Shown: piece after piece, positions 1 through 4,939 of the stretch
How the letters are laid out: the number at the start of each line of letters is the position of its first letter
Position numbering within the stretch: position 1 is the stretch's first letter
Origin: Eggerthellaceae bacterium
Lineage (GTDB): Bacteria > Actinomycetota > Coriobacteriia > Coriobacteriales > Eggerthellaceae
Length of the DNA stretch: 5,121 bases
Direction: 5' to 3'
Assembly: GCA_017459485.1 (NCBI GenBank)
Contig: JAFUCW010000484.1
Location: 1 to 5,121 of the forward strand
Position numbers and translations under genes: made by a program
Notes under the pieces: generated by a model
Database searches by the model: none
Told to the model about the DNA's origin: nothing
The model's input: the letters and a program-made list of their open reading frames with translations, nothing else

Positions 1-697
1 CATCGAATTGTCCAAGGCCTCCCTCAAGGGAGACTCCGACGTGCGGTTGGCTGCGCAGCGAAACCTCATATTCGTGCTCGACCAGGCACTTCGTCTGCTC
101 CATCCTGCCATGCCGTTCGTGACCGAGTCCATATGGGAGCAACTGCCCACAAGCGTTGGCCAGGAATCGCTCATGGTATCCGCCTGGCCCGAGCCCGACT
201 CGCTTGCGCAGTGGATAGACGACGACGCGGAGCAGTCCATCGGCCTTACCGTTGCGGTCGTGTCGGCCGTCCGCGCCACGCGCGCCCGCTACGGTCTTTC
301 GCCCAAGGCTCAGATAGCTGTTTCGGTCAAAGCCTCGGAGCAGGATGCCCAGGCGCTGTCCAGCCAGTCGGACCTGGTTAGGTCCCTTGCGAACCTCAGT
401 TCGCTCGAGGTTGGGCCCCAGGTCGTGCGCCCGGCTGAAAGCGCGGCTTCTGTCGATTCTGGGTGCGAAATCTACTGCGTGCTTTCGGGCATGGTGGATT
501 TCGAAGCCGAGCGTGCGCGTCTCGAAAAAGAGCGTGGAGCAGTGCAAAAGGACATCGAAAAGCTGACCAAGAAGCTGTCCAACCCCGGCTATTTGGCCAA
601 AGCCGCCCAGGAGATCATCGATAAAGACACGGCAAAACGTGCAGAATTAGAAGACCAGTTGACAAGATTGAACACCCAGCTTTCCGAACTGGTATAA
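1..697 (+). CDS. valS: Valyl-tRNA synthetase, C-terminal part (5' end outside window)
   Basis: Cytoplasmic class I synthetase that charges tRNA-Val with valine; only the last 231 codons are present. The reading frame is already open at base 2, encoding I-E-L-S-K, so the TTG at 8 is an internal Leu codon and not a start. The first ~50 residues contain the helical anticodon-binding segment, with the family signature LRLLHPAMPFVTESIWEQLP. The last ~65 residues are a charged, heptad-like stretch (VDFEAERARLEKE, then L-S-N-P-G-Y-L-A-K-A-A), which is the antiparallel coiled-coil arm typical of bacterial ValRS that contacts the tRNA elbow. The TAA stop at 695-697 is followed at once by TAG. The downstream zinc-ribbon gene begins 49 nt later and probably has its own promoter over this stop codon. 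Identification is firm from the motifs and the C-terminal arm; catalytic HIGH and KMSKS motifs lie upstream and cannot be checked. Confidence 0.96.
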   Translation, partial: IELSKASLKGDSDVRLAAQRNLIFVLDQALRLLHPAMPFVTESIWEQLPTSVGQESLMVSAWPEPDSLAQWIDDDAEQSIGLTVAVVSAVRATRARYGLSPKAQIAVSVKASEQDAQALSSQSDLVRSLANLSSLEVGPQVVRPAESAASVDSGCEIYCVLSGMVDFEAERARLEKERGAVQKDIEKLTKKLSNPGYLAKAAQEIIDKDTAKRAELEDQLTRLNTQLSELV

Positions 698-698
698 T
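668..698 (+). promoter_or_regulatory. Extended -10 promoter overlapping the valS stop codon
   Basis: TATAAT at 693-698 is a perfect -10 hexamer preceded by TGG (690-692), giving the extended -10 form TGnTATAAT. The best -35 at a near-standard distance is TTGAAC (668-673), four of six matches with a 19-bp spacer. A perfect TTGACA at 659-664 is too far away (28 bp). Predicted transcription start is near 705, giving a leader of about 41 nt before the zinc-ribbon gene at 746. The hexamer includes the valS TAA, so the promoter lies partly in coding sequence. Confidence 0.65.
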
Positions 699-745
699 AG
701 TCGTTTGTATGTGTAGCTAGAGGTAAGTCAGAGGAACTGAACAAC

Positions 746-1213
746 ATGAACGAATTGCTCTCGCAGATTCTCACGCCTGAAGTCCAGCAGGCATTTTCCA
801 TCATGGTCGCCATGCTGGTTGTCCTCCATGCACTTGTGGTCATCTGGGTTGCACGCGATGCGTACCAGCGTGGTACCTGGTGGTGGCTTTGGGCCATCGT
901 CGCTTTGGTGCCGGTGGTCGGTGTGTTTGCCTACATCCTTCTTCGTCCCCAGCTGCTTGCGGTCGACCGCGAGGAGCAAGAGCTCGAAGTTGCCATCAAG
1001 CAGCGCCAGCTCATGAAGTACGGAGAATGCGCTAACTGCGGATATCCCGTCGAAGCCGACTACGTGATCTGCCCCAATTGCCACCAGCGCCTGAAGAACC
1101 TTTGCAGCACATGCAACCACGCGCTCGACCCCGCATGGACCGTGTGCCCCTATTGCGCGACCCAGGTGGGTCAATCGCGCCGCTCTGGTTCGGTGCATCG
1201 AACTGCCAATTAG
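746..1213 (+). CDS. Membrane-anchored double zinc ribbon protein
   Basis: A 155-residue protein of unknown function. Residues ~17-36 and ~46-66 form two hydrophobic helices separated by a short RDAYQRG turn. The block from the turn to ARG67 (RGTWWWLWAIVALVPVVGVFAYILLRP) resembles the hydrophobic hairpin of PLDc_N-like small membrane proteins. A charged linker (73-91) leads to two zinc ribbons with the same spacing: C95-x2-C98-x10-C109-x2-C112 and C120-x2-C123-x10-C134-x2-C137, a DZR-type (double zinc ribbon) arrangement expected to bind two Zn ions. The tail is short and basic. The ribbon domain is probably cytoplasmic, but charges around the helices do not settle topology. GAGG at 731-734, 11 nt before the ATG, is the likely ribosome site. 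It sits alone between valS and thrS; a role in translation or in redox/metal sensing is possible, but nothing in the sequence shows it. Confidence 0.85.
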   Translation: MNELLSQILTPEVQQAFSIMVAMLVVLHALVVIWVARDAYQRGTWWWLWAIVALVPVVGVFAYILLRPQLLAVDREEQELEVAIKQRQLMKYGECANCGYPVEADYVICPNCHQRLKNLCSTCNHALDPAWTVCPYCATQVGQSRRSGSVHRTAN

Positions 1214-1221
1214 TGTAAGAG

Positions 1222-1240
1222 GGCGAAAACCTGTTTCGCC
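1222..1240 (+). terminator. Hairpin A after the zinc-ribbon gene: terminator or leader stem
   Basis: A perfect 7-bp inverted repeat, GGCGAAA (1222-1228) and TTTCGCC (1234-1240), has a 5-nt loop; a G-U and an A-U pair can extend it outward to 1220/1242. It begins 9 nt after the stop of the zinc-ribbon gene. Only TT follows, so it is a poor classical intrinsic terminator. Its 3' arm is shared with the next hairpin, so the two cannot coexist. Confidence 0.45.
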
Positions 1241-1345
1241 TTATGGACTGACACATAAGGCGTAAAGGACGTTTCACCCTGACCCTTTGCGAAATCAACC
1301 CGCAAAGGGATACGTTTGCAGACGCTTTGTATGCGTCCGGGAGAC

Positions 1346-1351
1346 AAGGAG
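1346..1351 (+). promoter_or_regulatory. thrS ribosome binding site deciding the start
   Basis: AAGGAG lies 6 nt before the ATG at 1358. An in-frame TTG at 1316 lies 14 codons upstream, but it has no ribosome site and would add residues not found in ThrRS, whose N-terminal TGS domain begins directly at M-N-V-I-L-P-D-G. The ATG at 1358 is therefore the start. Confidence 0.9.
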
Positions 1352-1357
1352 TCAATC

Positions 1358-3274
1358 ATGAATGTAATCCTTCCAGATGGTTCGTCCAAAGAGGTCAACG
1401 AAGGGGCTACCGTCGCCGACGTTGCTGCTTCGATTGGCGCCGGCCTTGCCAAGGCTGCGATCTGCGGAAAGATCGATGGGGAGCTTGTAGATCTGACCGC
1501 TCCGGTAATGGATGGGTCGCGTGTGGAGATCGTTACCGACAAGTCGCAGGAGGCCCTTAGCATCTTGCGCCATTCCTGCGCCCATGTGATGGCGGAGGCT
1601 GTCCAGGTCCTGTTCCCTGGCGTGCAGATCGCCTTCGGCCCGCAGACCGACGACGGCTTCTTCTACGACTTCGGGCTTGACAGCACCATTTCATCCGACG
1701 ACTTCGAGGCGATCGAGGCGAAGATGGCGGAAATCGTCGAGCGCGACGAGCCCTTCGTGCGCGAAGTGGTCACACGGGAGCAGGCGAAGGAAATCTTCGC
1801 CGACCAGAAGTTTAAATTAGAGCACATAGACGACTTTGGCGAAGACGAGGCCATTTCGGTGTATCGCCATGGGTCCTTCGTCGACCTCTGCAGCGGGCCC
1901 CACCTGCCCACGGCGGGAAGAATCGGCGCATTCAAGCTGATGAAGATCGCCGGTGCGTATTGGAAGGGCGACGCCGAAAACGAGCAGCTGCAGCGCATCT
2001 ATGGCACGGCGTTCTTCAAGCAGAAGGACCTTGACGCCTACCTACACAATCTCGAAGAGGCCGAGAAGCGCGACCATCGCAAACTCGGCCGCGAACTGGG
2101 CATCTACATGATGGACGACATGGCGGGCGTGGGCCTGCCCATGTACCTTCCGGCTGGCGCGCGCGTTATTCGCCTGCTGCAGGAATGGCTGCGCCGGGAA
2201 TTGTACCGCCGTGGCTACGAAGAGGTCATCACGCCTCATATCTACAAGGCGGACGTTTGGAAGACCTCCGGGCATTACGGCTTCTATCACGAGAACATGT
2301 ACTTCTTCCACATAAACGAAGGCTCAGACGAAGAGCCGCGCTTGAGCGAATACGGCGTGAAGCCCATGAACTGCCCAGGTCATGTGATGCTGTACAAGAA
2401 CTCCATCCACAGCTACCGCGAAATGCCCATCAGGTTCTTTGAGTTCGGAACCGTCTACCGCCACGAGCTTTCGGGTGCGGTCCATGGGCTCATGCGCGCG
2501 CGGGGCTTCACGCAAGACGACGCGCACGTGTTTTGCCGCGAGGATCAGGTGGTAGACGAGGTGCTTGCCATTCTGGACTTGGCCGACAACATCATGTCCG
2601 AGTTCGGCTTCGAATACGCGGCAGAGATATCCACGCGTCCGGAGAAGTCCATCGGCACCGACGAGATGTGGGAGAAGGCGGAAAGCTTCCTGCGCACCGC
2701 CATCGAGCAGCGTGGCATTCCCTACGAAATCAATCCTGGCGACGGCGCATTCTACGGACCGAAAATCGATATCAAGGTGAAAGACGCCATCGGCCGTTGG
2801 TGGCAGTGCTCGACGGTGCAGGTCGACTTCAACCTTCCCGAGCGCTTCGACATGACCTACCGCACGGCAGACAACTCCGAAGAGCGTCCTTGGATGCTCC
2901 ACCGTGCCCTGTTCGGCTCCATCGAACGTTTCTTAGGGATTCTGATCGAGCACACGACGGGCAACCTGCCTTTGTGGCTCGCTCCGACGCAGGCTGCTGT
3001 CGTTCCCATTGCGGACCGTCATCTGGATGCGGCACACGACATAGCTGCCCGCATTCGCGGCATCGAGGGACGCGTCGAGGTGTACGAGCAGAACGAGCCC
3101 ATGCGCGTGAAGATCGCGAAAGCTCAAGCTGCCAAAGTGCCGCTCATGCTCGTTGTCGGCGACAAGGAAATCGAAGAGGGAACGGTCAGCCTGAGGACGC
3201 GCGAGGGCGGAGACCAGGGCAGCGTTCCCGTTGAAGACGTGCTGAAGGCAATTGAGGATGCCCGCATCCGCTAA
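1358..3274 (+). CDS. thrS: Threonyl-tRNA synthetase
   Basis: Cytoplasmic class II synthetase that charges tRNA-Thr and hydrolyses mischarged Ser-tRNA-Thr. It is complete at 638 residues, the usual bacterial length (E. coli 642). Domains: TGS ~1-62; editing domain (tRNA_SAD) ~65-225 with H72-x3-H76 and C178/H182, matching the known editing-site residues; class II catalytic core ~245-535; anticodon-binding domain ~540-638. The catalytic zinc ligands are all present: C339 in M-N-C-P-G-H, H390 in Q-D-D-A-H, and H515 in W-M-L-H-R. The motif 2 arginine is R368 (Y-R-H-E) and the motif 3 arginine is R524 (G-S-I-E-R-F). The enzyme should be fully active, including proofreading. Expression may be set by the structured leader at 1214-1357. 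The last 17 bp overlap the start of the following peptidase gene, suggesting co-transcription and translational coupling. Confidence 0.99.
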   Translation: MNVILPDGSSKEVNEGATVADVAASIGAGLAKAAICGKIDGELVDLTAPVMDGSRVEIVTDKSQEALSILRHSCAHVMAEAVQVLFPGVQIAFGPQTDDGFFYDFGLDSTISSDDFEAIEAKMAEIVERDEPFVREVVTREQAKEIFADQKFKLEHIDDFGEDEAISVYRHGSFVDLCSGPHLPTAGRIGAFKLMKIAGAYWKGDAENEQLQRIYGTAFFKQKDLDAYLHNLEEAEKRDHRKLGRELGIYMMDDMAGVGLPMYLPAGARVIRLLQEWLRRELYRRGYEEVITPHIYKADVWKTSGHYGFYHENMYFFHINEGSDEEPRLSEYGVKPMNCPGHVMLYKNSIHSYREMPIRFFEFGTVYRHELSGAVHGLMRARGFTQDDAHVFCREDQVVDEVLAILDLADNIMSEFGFEYAAEISTRPEKSIGTDEMWEKAESFLRTAIEQRGIPYEINPGDGAFYGPKIDIKVKDAIGRWWQCSTVQVDFNLPERFDMTYRTADNSEERPWMLHRALFGSIERFLGILIEHTTGNLPLWLAPTQAAVVPIADRHLDAAHDIAARIRGIEGRVEVYEQNEPMRVKIAKAQAAKVPLMLVVGDKEIEEGTVSLRTREGGDQGSVPVEDVLKAIEDARIR

Positions 3275-3281
3275 ACGCTCT

Positions 3282-3299
3282 CTTGCCCGTTCGGGCAAG
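3282..3299 (+). repeat. Hairpin inside the start of the peptidase gene, just after thrS
   Basis: CTTGCCCG (3282-3289) and CGGGCAAG (3292-3299) form a perfect 8-bp inverted repeat, or a 7-bp stem with GTTC loop as RNA. It begins 7 nt after the thrS stop and lies in codons 9-14 of the peptidase. No T-run follows, so a strong intrinsic terminator is unlikely; it may be a remnant thrS terminator, a stability element or a brake on the downstream gene. Confidence 0.5.
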
Positions 3300-3423
3300 T
3301 CGCTTGCCTTGGTGCTGGCGGTTGCGGTTGCGCTGATCGCGGTTCCAGCGTGTGCGAGACCGCATGTCGTAGGCAGCACTAGCGCTCCTGCCGATACGGT
3401 CGGCTCCTCTACGAGTGCTCTTC

Positions 3424-3459
3424 AAGACGACCCGTCCTTAGCTGCGGGCAGGTCGTCTT
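3424..3459 (+). repeat. 9-bp inverted repeat in the peptidase linker region
   Basis: AAGACGACC (3424-3432) and GGTCGTCTT (3451-3459) are perfectly complementary around an 18-nt loop, which can partly pair internally (CCCG/CGGG). It lies in codons for the signal-to-linker region, about 150 nt past thrS. The stem ends in U's on the + strand, so it could act as a weak terminator. It may also be chance within low-complexity coding sequence. Confidence 0.4.
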
Positions 3460-3813
3460 CATTGCTTGCGCAGAATTCCTCGAGTAGTTCTGGCCAATCG
3501 AAGGCAAACGCTTCTTCCGATGACGAAGGGAGCTCAGCTTGGGAAGGGCTTTCCGAGGATGATGGGGACGACGACGATGTGCTTGCACGTGCCTTTGCAA
3601 ACCCCGTTGACTTCAATTCCGCCGTTCAGGACTACCCTCAGATCCCCGAAGTGGCCGGGGGGTGCGAAGTCGCCTCGATGGTTCGGTGCTTCGCGCAATG
3701 GGGCACGATGTGACTGCCACGCAGTTCGTCGACGAGTACCTCTTGCGCGTTCCCGGTGAGCGCGACATGGTCAATGGCTATCTTGGCGACCCCTATAACA
3801 GGGGAGCGGCTTT

Positions 3814-3819
3814 CCCCCC
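3814..3819 (+). repeat. C6 homopolymer at the second frameshift of the peptidase
   Basis: Six consecutive C's follow TTT. One extra C would restore the reading F-P-P-I-M-V across the break. In the incoming frame the bases read C CCC CCA, which has the X XXY YYZ form of a -1 ribosomal slip site. A six-base run is short for phase variation but prone to sequencing and replication slippage. Confidence 0.7.
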
Positions 3820-4163
3820 ATCATGGTGCGTGCGGGCAATGCGTTTCTGGCGGCGCAGGACAGCGAATGGCGTTTTGCCGAGCGACGAGGTCAGGCGTTT
3901 TCCCGCTTGCTCGATGTGGTGAGCACCGGAAGGCCCGTCCTTGTTTGGTCCACCATGGACATGGCGCCTGTTCTCCATACGGAGACGCGTGTGGGAAACT
4001 ATAATTGGTACGACAACGAGCATTGTGTCGTTGTCTGCGGCCAGACCGAAGAAGGCAAGCTTCGCGTCATGGATCCCCTTGCCGGGATGGTGGAGCGCGA
4101 ACGCGGACCTTTCGAGGGCATTTACAACGATTGTGGAAAAATGGCCGTTACCCTGTCGCGGGT

Positions 4164-4169
4164 TATAAT
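4164..4169 (+). promoter_or_regulatory. Possible -10 box upstream of the 32-aa ORF
   Basis: A perfect TATAAT sits within the 3' part of the peptidase reading frame, 53 nt before the ATG at 4217. This is the same distance as in front of the zinc-ribbon gene and prfA. No recognisable -35 and no TGn extension are present, so promoter activity is a guess from the hexamer and its position only. Confidence 0.35.
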
Positions 4170-4216
4170 CGATGAAGTTGAAGTAGTCGAACTTATCGCG
4201 CAGGAGGATGGTCAAA

Positions 4217-4315
4217 ATGGCGAACGGCCGCAAGATGGTGCTTCATAGGATTTTTGCCTGGTCGGCGGTAGTATGCCTGGTGCTTGCCATGTACACGGGC
4301 TACAACAAGAACTAG
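4217..4315 (+). CDS. Small single-pass membrane protein, 32 aa
   Basis: A 32-codon ORF too short for most gene finders. It has a perfect AGGAGG at 4202-4207, 9 nt before the ATG, the strongest ribosome site in the window. An in-frame ATG at 4208 directly abuts that site and is less likely as start. The N-terminus is basic (R5, K6, H10, R11), followed by a hydrophobic helix ~12-26 (IFAWSAVVCLVLAMY) and a short polar tail T-G-Y-N-K-N. This pattern predicts an inner-membrane mini-protein with the N-terminus inside. It overlaps the last 32 nt of the peptidase frame, so the two may be co-translated, or it may use the TATAAT at 4164. It ends 165 bp before trxA. I do not recognise the family. It could regulate a membrane enzyme or aid the neighbouring peptidase, but this is speculation. 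Confidence 0.6.
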   Translation: MANGRKMVLHRIFAWSAVVCLVLAMYTGYNKN

Positions 4316-4362
4316 CAATTGCTCGTTACCCGTTTGTGGCGATGGGCATTCCAGCGCCGGCA

Positions 4363-4397
4363 TTTGCACGTTACTTGCAAAGGGTGACCTTGTCACC
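4363..4397. promoter_or_regulatory. Two adjacent dyads upstream of trxA
   Basis: TTTGCA (4363-4368) with TGCAAA (4376-4381, 7-nt spacer) is followed after one base by GGTGAC (4383-4388) with GTCACC (4392-4397, 3-nt spacer). Both are perfect 6-bp inverted repeats. They lie 22-56 bp before the possible -10 at 4419, where an operator would be expected; alternatively they fold into tandem small RNA hairpins ending the upstream transcript. No U-run is present. No regulator can be named. Confidence 0.4.
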
Positions 4398-4418
4398 GCG
4401 GCGAGTCGTGCATGGGTG

Positions 4419-4424
4419 TATAGT
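4419..4424 (+). promoter_or_regulatory. Possible -10 of the trxA promoter
   Basis: TATAGT matches five of six bases of the -10 consensus and lies 62 nt before the trxA ATG. The nearest good -35, TTGTCA (4390-4395), is 23 bp away, too far for a normal sigma-70 spacer, and it overlaps the GGTGAC/GTCACC dyad. An overlong spacer is sometimes seen at activator-dependent promoters, but here this is only a suggestion. Confidence 0.35.
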
Positions 4425-4480
4425 TGCACGCGTCATACGGATTTGGGGCGTGTGCCCAAAGCTTGAGAAGGAGAACGAAC

Positions 4481-4792
4481 ATGGCAGAGCACATTACCAC
4501 CGCAGAGTTCGATTCGAAGGTGCTTCAATCTTCGAAACCGGTTCTCGTCGATTTTTTCGCCGAATGGTGCGGTCCTTGCAAGGCAATGGGCCCGGTAATC
4601 GACGAATTGGCAGGCGAACTTGCAGGGGACGTTGACGTCTACAAGCTCAACGTCGACGAAAACCCCGAGATAGCCCAGCGCTATCGCGTCATGAGCATTC
4701 CCACCTTGATTGTGTTCGAGAATGGGGAAGTGAAGGAGCAGACGCTTGGAGCGCAGCCTAAGCAGGCGCTGCTGCAGCTCCTGGGCAAGTAG
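4481..4792 (+). CDS. trxA: Thioredoxin
   Basis: Small cytoplasmic disulfide reductase that gives electrons from thioredoxin reductase to targets such as ribonucleotide reductase and peroxiredoxins. It is complete at 103 residues, the standard length. The active site is W29-C30-G-P-C33, within the classical V-D-F-F-A-E-W-C-G-P-C strand-helix. Cis-Pro74 follows in S-I-P-T-L, and the F-E-N-G-E-V turn and C-terminal helix are intact. There is no signal peptide, so it acts in the cytoplasm. AAGGAG (4468-4473) lies 7 nt before the ATG and fixes the start; an in-frame ATG at 4424 would add 19 unlike-thioredoxin residues and lacks a ribosome site. It stands alone, with its own gap upstream and strong hairpins downstream, suggesting a single-gene transcript. 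trxB is not in the window. Confidence 0.98.
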   Translation: MAEHITTAEFDSKVLQSSKPVLVDFFAEWCGPCKAMGPVIDELAGELAGDVDVYKLNVDENPEIAQRYRVMSIPTLIVFENGEVKEQTLGAQPKQALLQLLGK

Positions 4793-4804
4793 ACCTGCAT
4801 CCGA

Positions 4805-4819
4805 CGGGGAGCATCCCCG
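4805..4819 (+). terminator. Short GC hairpin after trxA
   Basis: CGGGGA (4805-4810) and TCCCCG (4814-4819) form a perfect 6-bp stem with a GCA loop, 12 nt after the trxA stop. No U-run follows. It is the first of two hairpins in this gap and may protect the mRNA end or pause polymerase before the larger one. Confidence 0.45.
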
Positions 4820-4827
4820 AAATCGTT

Positions 4828-4872
4828 GACAAAGGTTGTTGTCGTGTGCATGGCACGACAGCAGCCTTTGTC
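4828..4872 (+). terminator. Long 19-bp hairpin, probable trxA terminator
   Basis: The 5' arm 4828-4846 pairs over 19 positions with the 3' arm 4854-4872 around the 7-nt loop TGCATGG. Seventeen pairs are Watson-Crick and two are G-U in the + strand RNA. In the opposite strand those two would be A-C mismatches, which favours a function in rightward RNA. The tail GTTTG is a weak U-tract. The 3' arm reaches to within 14 bp of the prfA -10. Confidence 0.65.
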
Positions 4873-4886
4873 GTTTGCCAATGCTC

Positions 4887-4892
4887 TATAAT
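4887..4892 (+). promoter_or_regulatory. -10 box of the prfA promoter
   Basis: A perfect TATAAT lies 53 nt before the prfA ATG, predicting a start near 4899 and a ~41-nt leader. The position for a -35 (about 4864-4869, GCCTTT) falls in the 3' arm of the long hairpin and is not a good match, so activity may be modest or factor-dependent. Confidence 0.5.
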
Positions 4893-4939
4893 GCTTCTGC
4901 TCAAGAGAAAACGGACAAAGACAAGAGGGCGTGTCGACA

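Larger units (their letters stand above)
1214..1357 (+). promoter_or_regulatory. thrS leader region with chain of inverted repeats
   Basis: This 144-nt gap holds four stems that pair perfectly. A is 1222-1228/1234-1240. B is CGCCTTATG 1237-1245 with CATAAGGCG 1254-1262 (8-nt loop). C is CCCTTTGCG 1283-1291 with CGCAAAGGG 1301-1309 (9-nt loop). D is GACGC 1321-1325 with GCGTC 1333-1337. A and B overlap at 1237-1240 and exclude each other. C competes with GCAAA 1302-1306/TTTGC 1315-1319 and with AAAGG 1264-1268/CCTTT 1284-1288. Such switching fits an attenuator or operator RNA controlling thrS. Synthetase genes are often controlled this way, by a T-box or, in E. coli thrS, by a tRNA-like operator. 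No T-box core and no clear Thr-rich leader peptide were found. No convincing promoter is visible here; transcription could come from 693-698. Confidence 0.5.
3258..4248 (+). pseudogene. Secreted C39-like cysteine peptidase, split by two frameshifts
   Basis: Frame 1 runs from ATG 3258 (GAAGG at 3244-3248) to TGA 3711-3713, 151 codons. Residues ~14-33 form a hydrophobic signal segment ending A-V-P-A-C-A. Cleavage could be by signal peptidase I after ACA, or by lipoprotein peptidase before C32, although Pro at -2 makes the lipobox poor. Residues ~50-108 are a Ser/Asp-rich linker. The peptidase_C39_2-type domain starts near 125 with catalytic Cys136 in G-G-C-E-V-A-S. The match then jumps to another frame at ~3684 (VLRAMGHDVTATQFVDEY to G-D-P-Y-N-R-G-A-A-F-P-P) and again at ~3814-3819 to the third frame, which runs to TAG 4248. 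That part carries the His of N-E-H-C-V-V-V (4021-4023) and the Asp of M-D-P-L-A-G (4072-4074). Adding one base at each break gives a continuous 330-residue protein with all catalytic residues. There is no other decay, so the damage is recent, a sequencing error, or functional slippage. Substrate unknown; C39_2 proteins are typically extracytoplasmic. Confidence 0.85.

Noticed and set aside
728..1198. Reverse-strand ORF of 156 codons opposite the zinc-ribbon gene
   Set aside because: It mirrors the real gene, has no ribosome site or recognisable domain, and the + strand frame has clear Cys pairs and membrane helices.
1287..1361. Possible 24-codon leader peptide from TTG 1287 ending in a TGA that overlaps the thrS ATG
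   Set aside because: It has no ribosome site, only one Thr codon, and a weak start codon, so it does not look like a threonine attenuator peptide.
2324..2902. Reverse-strand ORF of 192 codons opposite thrS
   Set aside because: It lies fully inside the highly conserved catalytic core of thrS. Long antisense frames are common in such GC-rich coding sequence, and its translation resembles no protein family.
2533..3234. +1-frame ORF of 233 codons inside thrS
   Set aside because: The translation is rich in Arg, Gly and His as expected for a shifted frame of GC-rich coding DNA, and the true thrS frame contains all the required residues.
4000..4005. Perfect TATAAT within the peptidase frame
   Set aside because: There is no -35, no TGn extension and no gene start at a sensible distance downstream. 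It lies in codons for N-Y-N-W, where such bases arise naturally.
4381..4401. T-box-like text: AGGGTG at 4381-4386 and ACCGCGG at 4395-4401
   Set aside because: The two halves of a T-box core are separated by 8 extra bases, no specifier stem is visible upstream, and the next gene is trxA, not a synthetase or amino-acid gene. The bases are explained better by the GGTGAC/GTCACC dyad.
4273..4635. 120-codon ORF spanning the gap and trxA
   Set aside because: It overlaps trxA out of frame, lacks a ribosome site, and its last third is a shifted reading of thioredoxin. The trxA frame is unmistakable.
4826..4854. TTGACA at 4826-4831 as a -35 box in the trxA-prfA gap
   Set aside because: The -10 position at normal spacing reads CATGGC or similar, a poor match, and the hexamer lies in the 5' arm of the long hairpin. 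The TATAAT at 4887 is too far from it.
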